Assembly: GCA_003535955.1 (NCBI GenBank)
Contig: DPZM01000148.1
Span: 1 to 5,375 of the forward strand
Reading direction: 5' to 3'
Source: Lachnospiraceae bacterium
GTDB lineage: Bacteria > Bacillota > Clostridia > Lachnospirales > Lachnospiraceae
DNA length: 5,375 bases
Shown: positions 1 to 5,375 of the stretch, one piece after another
Layout: each line of letters opens with the position of its first letter
Numbering within the stretch: position 1 is the stretch's first letter
Position numbers and translations under genes: made by a program
The notes under the pieces: generated by a model
What the model saw: the letters and a program-made list of their open reading frames with translations, nothing else
Databases searched by the model: none
What the model was told of the DNA's origin: nothing

Positions 1-1
1 T

Positions 2-778
2 GCGAAAACGAAGGAAATACCTGTTTTGGTAGTCATAAGCCCGTATCCGGGCATTACAGCGGATAATCAGAGGAAGTTCAACAGGGCTGAGCAGATAGCA
101 GGAGAGTATGATGCCGGTTTTTATAATTATAATCCCATATACAGGGATATCGGTATGGATTATTCCATGGATTATTCGGATGAAGGCCATATGAACTACA
201 GGGGCAGCATTACCTTTTCGGACAATGTAGGCAGCTATATGGTTGACAATTATAATTTACCGGACAGAAGGAACGATCAAAGCTATGATTCATGGGAGAG
301 AAACGCAAGATATTGTGAGGAAAAGCTGAGAGAGCAGAAGATCAGGTATTCTGCCGGTGTGGATGAACTGCTGGATGATATTTCGGTGAAAAACAATGCT
401 TTTATAATAACGGCAGACCACATGAGTGAAGGGGATAAAGCCATACTGGAGAAGTTACTCTATACTCTTGGCGGTGACATTACCGGGATAGAAAATGGGG
501 GAGTGTGGTATCTTGAAGAAGGAAAAAACGTATGGTACAGTGGCAGCAAAGATAACGAGTACTGCGGCAGGATAGACGGCCATGATCTTGACCTTAAGCG
601 TTATGAAAGCGGATCCGGCGAAGAGTATTTAAGTGATATATACATAGACGATAAAGAGTATGGCGGCGCAGTGGATGAGGGGATAAACATCGTTATATAC
701 AATAAGATCACGGGAACCGTGATCCTGAATACAGGGATTACGGAAGACGGGGGATTTAATTCAGGTAAAGGAGAATGA
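2..778 (+). CDS. C-terminal part of SGNH-hydrolase-like surface polysaccharide protein with ILEI/PANDER-like tail (5' end outside window)
   Basis: The frame is open from base 2 with no convincing start or ribosome binding site, and the reading matches the middle of a protein, so the gene begins upstream. The TTG at 26 is internal. 258 residues are visible. Residues 4-40 (KEIPVLVVISPYPGIT...) look like the core strand and conserved region of an AlgX/DltD-type SGNH hydrolase. DEGHMNYRG has Asp60 and His63, the expected DxxH catalytic pair; the nucleophile Ser block would lie upstream. Residues 84-100 (NLPDRRNDQSYDSWE) act as a linker. Residues 130-255 resemble the ILEI/PANDER (FAM3-like) fold, especially EGINIVIYNKITG. 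SGNH members of this kind add or remove acyl groups on extracellular glycans, which fits the polysaccharide genes downstream, but substrate and direction are unknown. No membrane segment lies in the visible part. The SGNH call is fairly firm; the ILEI call is recognition from memory. Confidence 0.72.
   Translation, partial: AKTKEIPVLVVISPYPGITADNQRKFNRAEQIAGEYDAGFYNYNPIYRDIGMDYSMDYSDEGHMNYRGSITFSDNVGSYMVDNYNLPDRRNDQSYDSWERNARYCEEKLREQKIRYSAGVDELLDDISVKNNAFIITADHMSEGDKAILEKLLYTLGGDITGIENGGVWYLEEGKNVWYSGSKDNEYCGRIDGHDLDLKRYESGSGEEYLSDIYIDDKEYGGAVDEGINIVIYNKITGTVILNTGITEDGGFNSGKGE
155..178 (+). repeat. 12-bp tandem duplication, two copies
   Basis: ATGGATTATTCC (155-166) is followed directly by ATGGATTATTCG (167-178), one mismatch, encoding MDYSMDYS just before the DxxH catalytic motif. 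The protein spacing still fits the usual family pattern (hydrophobic-D-x-x-x-D-F/Y-x-D-x-x-H), so this may be coincidence of two acidic-aromatic pairs rather than a recent insertion. Confidence 0.4.
767..773 (+). promoter_or_regulatory. Ribosome binding site for the ATP-grasp gene
   Basis: AAAGGAG sits inside the last codons of the upstream gene, 12 bases before the ATG at 786. The spacing is longer than ideal. A nearer ATG at 775 (overlapping the upstream TGA as ATGA) is in another frame and reaches a stop within about ten codons, so 786 is the start. The arrangement suggests translational coupling between the two genes. Confidence 0.6.
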
Positions 779-785
779 CCGGGTT

Positions 786-1628
786 ATGGATTATGCAAGA
801 TATTTGAAATGGCTTCCGGATGAGGCATTCACCAAGCTTAAGTTCAGATATATAATGGGCTATCCGCTTGATCTGAAAAGACCGAAAACATTTAATGAAA
901 AGCTTCAATGGCTTAAGCTTAATAATACCGATCCGATATACGACACACTGGTCGATAAGTATAAGGTGAAACAGTATGTTGCGGAAAGGATCGGAGAGCA
1001 GTATATAGTACCGACCTACGGTGTGTGGGATAGATTTGATGATATTGATTTTGATTCCCTTCCTGACAGTTTCGCACTTAAATGCAACCATGATTCGGGA
1101 GGCCTGTATCTTGTTCCGGATAAAGCAAGGATGGATAAGGATGCGGCAAGGAAAAAAATACAGAAATGTCTTGATTACAACTACTACTGGCACAGCAGGG
1201 AGAAGGTATATAAGAATATAAAACCAAGGGTTCTTGCGGAAAAGTATCTTGTGGGCGGTGAACGGGGTATGACGGATTATAAGTTCTATTGCTTTGACGG
1301 GGTTCCTAAGTTTATTTACGTTTCCGTCGGTCTTGACGATCATACTACGGCGCTTATCAGCTTTCTGACACTTAACTGGGAATTTGCTCCTTTTCAGAGA
1401 ACAGATTATAAGGGGTTTGACGAATTGCCGGAAAGACCTGCTCATCTTGAAGAGATGACAGATATCGCACGCAGGCTTTCCAAAGGACATAAATTTGTAA
1501 GGATAGATCTTTATGAATATGAGGGCAGGGTTTATTTTTCGGAATATACGATAATCCCCAACGGAGGATTTATGAAGTTTGTTCCCGAAGAATATGACCT
1601 TAAGATAGGAGAAATGCTTACCCTTTGA
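786..1628 (+). CDS. TupA-like ATP-grasp protein, polysaccharide biosynthesis
   Basis: A complete 280-residue protein of the ATP-grasp TupA family (named after the teichuronopeptide gene tupA; often annotated as glycosyltransferase in capsule clusters). Visible family features are the N-terminal KRPKTFNEKLQWLK (31-44), DKYKVKQYVAERIG (57-70), the nucleotide-binding lysine region FALKCNHDSGG (96-106), the acidic strand VLAEKYL (149-155), DYKFYCFDG (164-172), and the metal-site strands VRIDLYE (238-244; Asp241) and YFSEYTIIPNGG (250-261; Glu253). The usual C-terminus (YDLKIGEML) is present, so the protein is full length and probably active. There is no signal peptide or membrane segment, so it is cytosolic. 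By fold it would join a carboxylate to an amine using ATP, for example an amino acid or peptide to a sugar precursor, but the substrate is not established for this family. It lies 7 bases after the SGNH gene and 28 before a glycosyltransferase, in one presumed operon. Confidence 0.88.
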   Translation: MDYARYLKWLPDEAFTKLKFRYIMGYPLDLKRPKTFNEKLQWLKLNNTDPIYDTLVDKYKVKQYVAERIGEQYIVPTYGVWDRFDDIDFDSLPDSFALKCNHDSGGLYLVPDKARMDKDAARKKIQKCLDYNYYWHSREKVYKNIKPRVLAEKYLVGGERGMTDYKFYCFDGVPKFIYVSVGLDDHTTALISFLTLNWEFAPFQRTDYKGFDELPERPAHLEEMTDIARRLSKGHKFVRIDLYEYEGRVYFSEYTIIPNGGFMKFVPEEYDLKIGEMLTL

Positions 1629-1642
1629 CCGCCGGGTGAGTG

Positions 1643-1647
1643 AAGGG
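1643..1647 (+). promoter_or_regulatory. Ribosome binding site deciding the glycosyltransferase start
   Basis: AAGGG lies 9 bases before the ATG at 1657. The in-frame GTG at 1636 has no comparable site ahead of it and would put this sequence inside the coding region. It therefore favours 1657. Confidence 0.6.
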
Positions 1648-1656
1648 ACTACCGAT

Positions 1657-2490
1657 ATGAATGAGCAAAGATACACAGAAGATAAGGCGCCGCTGTTTAC
1701 CGTGATAACGGTATGCTATCAGGCCGAAACAGTTATAGAGGATACTATCAGGTCTGTACTTTCACAGGATTATGATGATTTTGAGTATATTATAGTTGAC
1801 GGTTCGTCCAGGGACAGGACTTGCGAGATAATAAAAAAATATCTTGATGATCCCCGGATCCGTTTCATATCCGAACCTGATAAAGGCCTTTTTGACGCAA
1901 TGAATAAAGGGATACGTATGTCACGGGGTGCTTACCTTAACTTTATGAATGCGGGAGACTGCCTGGCAGATACACATGTGTTAACACAAGTGAGCAAAGC
2001 AATACATGAACATCCGGATGTTGACTTTATTTACGGTGATGTACTGTATGTTTACGAAGACGGAACGGAACGGGTCAGAAAATACCCGTGGTACTGTTCG
2101 ACGAAGCTGTATCAGCTTCTGGGTGACTGCATAAATCATCAGAGCATGTTTGCAAAGAGGCACAATTACACTGACAGGGAGTTCGATCTTGTTACCTACA
2201 AGATCAACTGCTACAGAGACTGGATATCATATCAATGCAGTACAAAGAAGAAATTCCTGGCGATGGGTAAGGTGACCTGCAGGTTTTCATTTGGAGGGAC
2301 TTCCTTTACCTTAGCCCACTTCGATGAGCATATGAAGGAACTTGACCTTATACTTAAGAGATATTATCCGCTGGGATATCCCCTGCATGTGATAATGCGG
2401 TCAATAAGGAATGGGAAGGTAAGTTCCAGGATCCTTCATAAAGCTTACGAGCTTGTTTTCCTGAAGAAAAACAAAGAGCGGAAATCATGA
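1657..2490 (+). CDS. Family 2 glycosyltransferase (GT-A fold)
   Basis: A 277-residue GT2 glycosyltransferase, expected to transfer a sugar from a nucleotide-sugar to a lipid-linked polysaccharide intermediate at the inner face of the membrane. The N-terminal strand PLFTVITVCYQAETVIEDTIRSVLSQDY (12-39) and YIIVDGSSRDRT (44-55) form the nucleotide-binding region. SEPDKGLFDAMNKGI (72-86) and YLNFMNAGD (93-101; the DxD-equivalent acidic site at its end) are typical of the subgroup that includes colanic-acid and capsule transferases. HQSMF (161-165), YRDW (187-190; candidate base region) and FSFGGTS (210-216) follow as expected. The C-terminus is basic (LKKNKERKS) without an obvious membrane helix. 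Length is normal. Start at ATG 1657 is preferred for its AAGGG site; a GTG at 1636 would add seven residues. The stop overlaps the stop of the convergent capA-type gene. Sugar specificity cannot be read from sequence. Confidence 0.9.
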   Translation: MNEQRYTEDKAPLFTVITVCYQAETVIEDTIRSVLSQDYDDFEYIIVDGSSRDRTCEIIKKYLDDPRIRFISEPDKGLFDAMNKGIRMSRGAYLNFMNAGDCLADTHVLTQVSKAIHEHPDVDFIYGDVLYVYEDGTERVRKYPWYCSTKLYQLLGDCINHQSMFAKRHNYTDREFDLVTYKINCYRDWISYQCSTKKKFLAMGKVTCRFSFGGTSFTLAHFDEHMKELDLILKRYYPLGYPLHVIMRSIRNGKVSSRILHKAYELVFLKKNKERKS

Positions 2491-3546
2491 CAGCCTTTTT
2501 GGTATAAGCTTCCTCACGGCCTTTTTGATACTATAAACAGTGTACAGTTTCCGGATCAGGAATTCATTTATTTTATCATTCGCAGTTAACATCGGCGTTG
2601 AATTATTCCTGGCCTTGTAAGCTGACTTATAGTATTCCTTTTCGCTAAGTGCCGGCAGGGGGTATAGTATATCCTCTTTACCTGTGTCTGATATTGCAGA
2701 CTCATTTTCTTTCCGGGAGTAGACGATCAAACGTGTATCCGTCTTCTCCGAGACGGGATCATAAATAACGATTATTCCGTAGTCGGGCTGGTTGGCGATC
2801 TTTTCATTGAACTTCTTGGTAAACATGCCCCTCTTGCTTCCGAAATAGAAGTTCCCGAGAGAGTAATATATGGTTTTTCCCTTGTACACTTCATACGGCT
2901 GTACGCAATGAGGGTGACTGCCTATGATAAGGTCAGCACCTGCATCGATCAAAGAATGCGCAAGATCTGTATCATAAGGCATTGGATACCTGTTGAACTC
3001 AAAACCCCAATGCATGCATACAACTACCCTGTCACAATATTCTTTTGCATCAGAGACCGCTTTGACAATGATATCTTTTTTTCTGGGGGCACAGCCGGCA
3101 CTTTTTTCCGAAGCATATCTTGTTTCTTCAACATCCCATCCGAATGCCAGGACTCCTGTTTTTATATTGCCGGTATCAATAGTGAATGGGATCAATGCTT
3201 CGTCAAGTGTAAGACCTGCGCCGGTATGCTTTATATCATTTTTGTCAAGAACGGATAAGGTGCTTTTCAGACCATATTCACCGTAATCCATCATATGATT
3301 GTTCGCAAGCGATACACCTACAGTATTAAGCTCTTTAAGGACCAAAGCGGCTGCCTGTGATGAGGCAAGATTAGGTCCTCTTTTTTCGATCGCATACTGC
3401 GGATCGGGATCTGATATTGAACCCTCAAGATTCATGATCGTCTTAAATTTATTTTCGCGGATCCAGTTTCCTATTCTGCTTATATCATCCGGGATCGTAT
3501 TATAGTCAAAAAAAAAGTCGCCGGTAAACAGTATTTTATCGTACAT
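2485..3546 (-). CDS. CapA-family protein (PGA_cap domain, metallophosphoesterase-like fold)
   Basis: A complete 353-residue CapA/PgsA-type protein. Domain motifs in order: ILFTGDFFFD (5-14; metal-binding GD), NLEGS (39-43), GVSLANNHMMDYG (77-89), VVVCMHWGFEF (174-184), LIIGSHPHCVQPYEVYKGKTIYYSLGNFYF (206-235; paired His and the GN motif). These are the metal-ligand blocks of the calcineurin-like fold, and all are intact. Poly-gamma-glutamate CapA/PgsA proteins carry an N-terminal membrane anchor. This one starts directly at the first domain strand with no signal or helix, so it is probably cytosolic, like CapA-like proteins found in many polysaccharide loci, whose activity is unproven. The C-terminal 60 residues are basic and lysine/arginine-rich (KKAVRKLIPKR). 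ATG 3546 with GGAG 9 bases ahead is chosen; GTG 3561 would add five residues and has AAAGGG 7 bases ahead, so the start is not certain. It is oriented against the left operon and has its own promoter. Confidence 0.88.
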   Translation of the reverse strand: MYDKILFTGDFFFDYNTIPDDISRIGNWIRENKFKTIMNLEGSISDPDPQYAIEKRGPNLASSQAAALVLKELNTVGVSLANNHMMDYGEYGLKSTLSVLDKNDIKHTGAGLTLDEALIPFTIDTGNIKTGVLAFGWDVEETRYASEKSAGCAPRKKDIIVKAVSDAKEYCDRVVVCMHWGFEFNRYPMPYDTDLAHSLIDAGADLIIGSHPHCVQPYEVYKGKTIYYSLGNFYFGSKRGMFTKKFNEKIANQPDYGIIVIYDPVSEKTDTRLIVYSRKENESAISDTGKEDILYPLPALSEKEYYKSAYKARNNSTPMLTANDKINEFLIRKLYTVYSIKKAVRKLIPKRLS

Positions 3547-3563
3547 TATCGTAATCTCCACAT
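3546..3563 (-). other. Possible five-codon leader frame ahead of the CapA-type gene
   Basis: On the minus strand ATG at 3563 opens a frame encoding MWRLR and ends with TAA whose last base is the A of the capA ATG (TAATG). AAAGGG (3574-3569) precedes it by 5 bases. TAATG overlap is a classical coupling arrangement. With only five codons, chance occurrence is quite possible. Confidence 0.25.
3556..3559 (-). promoter_or_regulatory. Ribosome binding site for the CapA-type gene
   Basis: GGAG on the minus strand, 9 bases before ATG 3546. The alternative GTG start at 3561-3559 runs through this motif. The alternative ribosome site AAAGGG (3574-3569) would fall at the very 5' end of a transcript made from the TATAAT at 3586-3581, which makes the GTG start less likely. 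Confidence 0.55.
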
Positions 3564-3580
3564 TTAATCCCTTTGCTTAT

Positions 3581-3612
3581 ATTATACAATGAAACCGGAT
3601 AATACAAGTCAA
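3581..3612 (-). promoter_or_regulatory. Candidate sigma-A promoter for the CapA-type gene
   Basis: A perfect -10 hexamer TATAAT (3586-3581, minus strand) has TTGACT (3612-3607) upstream, 5 of 6 to the -35 consensus, but the spacer is 20 bases, longer than the preferred 16-18. Transcription would begin near 3574, giving a leader of about 28 bases. The -10 is good; the pairing is the weak point. Confidence 0.42.
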
Positions 3613-3633
3613 AACTATTATACTACAAAAATA

Positions 3634-3662
3634 TTGAATGACACGGGGCGTTGCGCTATACT
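3634..3662 (+). promoter_or_regulatory. Sigma-A promoter for the ATPase-nuclease gene
   Basis: TTGAAT (3634-3639) and TATACT (3657-3662; 5 of 6 to consensus) are separated by exactly 17 bases. Transcription would begin near 3669, giving a leader of about 89 bases before ATG 3758. It lies back to back with the presumed capA promoter, with 21 bases between the two -35 boxes. Confidence 0.6.
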
Positions 3663-3677
3663 TTTCTAAGGTGAATA

Positions 3678-3709
3678 GCTGTGATGGCTGACAAGTCAGG
3701 GCAGACAGC
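3678..3709 (+). other. Nested dyad-symmetric element in the ATPase-nuclease leader
   Basis: An outer pair GCTGT (3678-3682) / ACAGC (3705-3709) encloses an inner pair CTGAC (3688-3692) / GTCAG (3695-3699), with equal 5-base gaps on both sides and centre AA. It lies just after the predicted transcription start, where an operator or leader hairpin would act. The 2-base inner loop is too tight for a full RNA hairpin, so a protein-binding site is at least as plausible. No terminator T-run follows. Confidence 0.35.
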
Positions 3710-3713
3710 ATAA
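3684..3713 (+). other. Possible nine-codon leader frame ahead of the ATPase-nuclease
   Basis: ATG 3684 to TAA 3713 encodes MADKSGQTA, with AAGGTG (3668-3673) 10 bases ahead. It overlaps the dyad element. The ribosome-site match would lie at the predicted 5' end of the mRNA, and so short a frame may be chance. It has no run of one amino acid that would suggest classical attenuation. Confidence 0.22.
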
Positions 3714-3743
3714 GAAACGGATTGAGAGGAATAGAGGCAGGGA

Positions 3744-3750
3744 GTGGAGG
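3744..3750 (+). promoter_or_regulatory. Strong ribosome binding site deciding the ATPase-nuclease start
   Basis: GTGGAGG ends 7 bases before ATG 3758, an ideal Shine-Dalgarno position. The in-frame TTG at 3722 would make this site part of the coding sequence and has no comparable site of its own. Confidence 0.75.
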
Positions 3751-3757
3751 TCGTGAT

Positions 3758-5329
3758 ATGGGAACATACCTGAATCCGGGGAACAGTGGATTTGCAGAAA
3801 TACTTAAGACAGAGTATGTGGATAAGACCGGTCTGATCAGCCTTATCAATGCGACGATCGGTACAAAGAGAAAACTTACGTGTATTAGCAGACCCCGGCG
3901 TTTCGGTAAATCATACGCTGCTCAAATGCTATGTGCGTATTATGGAAAAACCTGCGATTCGCACAGCTTGTTTTCCGGGTATAAAATCTCTGCCGCCCCG
4001 GATTACGAGGAACACTTGGGGAAATATGACGTTATTTATCTGGACATGGCTGCGATAAAGCCCTACACCCGTGATTACACGGAATTGGTAGAATTCCTGA
4101 TAGGTGTCCTTACCGATGAAATATGCGAGAGCTACCCAGGAGTCATTGCTAAAAAGGACTTTACATCCATGTTGGTTGATGCTGTTTGCAAAACCGGGAA
4201 TAAATTTTTTGTGATCATAGATGAATGGGATGCACCTATTCGCGAGAATCCATCTGTTCAGAATGAATATCTTGAATTCTTAAGATCGCTGTTTAAAAAC
4301 AGTGGGGTAACATCTAAGGTATTTGCGGCTGCATATATGACAGGTATCCTTCCCATAAAAAAGGACGGGAACCAGTCGGCGGTTTCGGATTTTCAAGAAT
4401 ATACGGTCATCAAACCACGTCAGTACGGAGAATATGTCGGATTTACCGAAGATGAAGTCCGAAGGCTATGTCAAGAGCATGATACCGACTTCAACCTTAT
4501 GAAGGAATGGTATGACGGTTATGATTTTATGGATGTCGGATCAATATATAATCCTAATTCGGTAATGCAGGCAATAGAAAACAATGACATGGATTCCTAC
4601 TGGACAGAATCGGCAGCAGCAGAGGGGTTAATGGAATACATCAGCAAACCATATAATGGTTTGACAAAAACCATAGCAGAATTGATCGGGGGAGTTGAAG
4701 TAGGGATCAATACCAATGGCTTTGCCAATGATCTTATTACCTTCAAAAGCAAGGACGATGTTCTTACGTTATTGATCCACCTCGGATATCTTGCATATGA
4801 TTCGAAAAAAAAGACAGTTCACATTCCTAATGAGGAAGTTAAGCTCGAGTTTCAAAAGACGATCCGGGAGGTTGATCATGAAGCAACGCTTATAAGATTA
4901 AGGGAGAGTGAACAGCTGTTTATAGATACAATTAACGGAAATGAAGAGGCTGTGGCCCGACAGATCGAGAAAATACATGCGGAGGAGACGGTTCCGCTGC
5001 ATTATAACAGGGAGGATAGCCTGCGAAGTGTGATCAAGCTTGCATATTATACATACAGGGATCATTACATGCAATGGGAAGAGCTGCCGGCAGGAACCGG
5101 ATATGCTGATATTGTATATCTTCCCAAGCATGAATCCGACTGGCCGGCTCTTGTAATAGAACTTAAGTGGAATAAATCCGTTGAAGGAGCAATAGATCAG
5201 ATATTGAGAAAAGAGTATCCAAAAGCTTTGGAAGGATATGGCAGCAGTATACTTCTTGTAGGGATCAGTTATGATAAAGATGCTTCGGATGGATTGCGGA
5301 AGCATTCCTGCAGGATACAAAGTGTATAG
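3758..5329 (+). CDS. AAA-ATPase-like protein with C-terminal PD-(D/E)XK nuclease domain
   Basis: A complete 523-residue member of the AAA-ATPase_like / PDDEXK_9 (formerly DUF1703) family. The N-terminus YLNPGNSGFAEILKTEYVDKTGLI (4-27) is the family signature. RPRRFGKS (45-52) is the P-loop in the family form, without the first glycine of the classic motif. FFVIIDEWDAP (150-160) is Walker B. MTGILPIKKDGNQSA (194-208) and YDGYDF (252-257) through YNPNSVMQAI (264-273) are conserved middle blocks. The C-terminal nuclease has Glu419 (NREDSLRSVIKLAYY), Asp451 (GYADIVY), Glu468 and Lys470 (VIELKWN) and Gln481, so its catalytic set looks intact. No signal or membrane segment is present. The family is abundant and often multicopy in gut anaerobes. 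ATP-dependent DNA cleavage, defence or mobile-element roles are guesses; no function is established. It is transcribed away from capA from its own promoter, so it is probably independent of the polysaccharide genes. Confidence 0.9.
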   Translation: MGTYLNPGNSGFAEILKTEYVDKTGLISLINATIGTKRKLTCISRPRRFGKSYAAQMLCAYYGKTCDSHSLFSGYKISAAPDYEEHLGKYDVIYLDMAAIKPYTRDYTELVEFLIGVLTDEICESYPGVIAKKDFTSMLVDAVCKTGNKFFVIIDEWDAPIRENPSVQNEYLEFLRSLFKNSGVTSKVFAAAYMTGILPIKKDGNQSAVSDFQEYTVIKPRQYGEYVGFTEDEVRRLCQEHDTDFNLMKEWYDGYDFMDVGSIYNPNSVMQAIENNDMDSYWTESAAAEGLMEYISKPYNGLTKTIAELIGGVEVGINTNGFANDLITFKSKDDVLTLLIHLGYLAYDSKKKTVHIPNEEVKLEFQKTIREVDHEATLIRLRESEQLFIDTINGNEEAVARQIEKIHAEETVPLHYNREDSLRSVIKLAYYTYRDHYMQWEELPAGTGYADIVYLPKHESDWPALVIELKWNKSVEGAIDQILRKEYPKALEGYGSSILLVGISYDKDASDGLRKHSCRIQSV

Positions 5330-5361
5330 CATTGAGCATTTTGAAAAAAGTACATAGAAAG

Positions 5362-5375
5362 AAAGAGGTTATTAT
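5362..5375 (+). promoter_or_regulatory. Possible ribosome binding site and start of a next gene at the window edge
   Basis: AAAGAGG (5362-5368) is followed by five bases and then AT at the last two positions. If the next base is G, an ATG would stand at an ideal distance. The 32 bases between the ATPase-nuclease stop and this site contain no terminator, so read-through into a following gene is possible. Confidence 0.3.

Noticed and set aside
1636..1656. GTG start extending the glycosyltransferase by seven residues.
   Set aside because: There is no ribosome site ahead of it, while ATG 1657 has AAGGG at 9 bases.
756..1676. Long open frame of about 306 codons on the minus strand across the ATP-grasp gene.
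   Set aside because: It lies almost wholly antisense to a well-recognised gene, has no family-like motifs, and reads as a hydrophobic, isoleucine-rich shadow of the sense codons.
2441..2460. Possible terminator: AAGCT / AGCTT hairpin with loop TACG followed by GTTTTC near the end of the glycosyltransferase.
   Set aside because: The stem is only 5 bp and AT-rich, the T-run is short, and it lies inside the coding sequence about 30 bases before the stop.
2908..3286. Plus-strand open frames of about 97-116 codons inside the CapA-type gene.
   Set aside because: They are antisense to the conserved metal-binding blocks of CapA and have no support of their own.
3722..3757. TTG start extending the ATPase-nuclease by 12 residues.
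   Set aside because: The extension (MRGIEAGSGGRD) includes the strong GTGGAGG site and is not part of the family; ATG 3758 has ideal spacing.
4898..5332. Open frame of 144 codons on the minus strand under the nuclease domain.
   Set aside because: It is antisense to conserved PD-(D/E)XK coding sequence and has no recognisable motif or ribosome site.
3547..5375. The ATPase-nuclease as cargo of an insertion sequence or transposon.
   Set aside because: No terminal inverted repeats, target-site duplications or transposase motifs were seen in the flanks inside the window.

Overview
This 5.4-kb window looks like chromosomal DNA of a Gram-positive gut or rumen anaerobe, most likely a Lachnospiraceae member of the Butyrivibrio/Roseburia type. 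The grounds are moderate-to-low GC, frequent ATA and AGG codons, AAAGGAG-like ribosome binding sites, and gene families typical of that group. No rRNA or housekeeping marker is present, so the assignment is inference.

Left part (1-2490, + strand): three closely packed co-directional genes form the end of a cell-surface polysaccharide operon. They are (i) the C-terminal part of an SGNH-hydrolase-like protein with an ILEI/PANDER-like tail, cut by the window edge; (ii) a TupA-like ATP-grasp protein; and (iii) a family 2 glycosyltransferase. Gaps are 7 and 28 bases, so co-transcription is likely. Together they suggest assembly and decoration (possibly acylation or amino-acid linkage) of a capsule or exopolysaccharide.

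Middle part (2485-3546, - strand): a complete CapA-family (PGA_cap) metallophosphoesterase-fold protein faces the operon. Its stop codon and the glycosyltransferase stop codon share the palindrome TCATGA, leaving no room for a terminator between them.

Intergenic part (3547-3757): a 211-base divergent region. It holds a good sigma-A-type promoter for the rightward gene, a weaker one for capA, two tiny upstream reading frames, and a dyad-symmetric element in the rightward leader. No RNA gene was recognised there.

Right part (3758-5329, + strand): a complete AAA-ATPase-like protein with a C-terminal PD-(D/E)XK nuclease domain. This family is often multicopy in gut Clostridia and Bacteroidetes and has no established function. 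All key residues appear intact. The last 46 bases hold no terminator and end with a plausible ribosome binding site for a following gene.

No tRNA, rRNA, CRISPR array, insertion sequence or attachment site was seen. The points most worth a second look are the apparently permuted ILEI-like tail, the divergent regulatory region, and the ATPase-nuclease.
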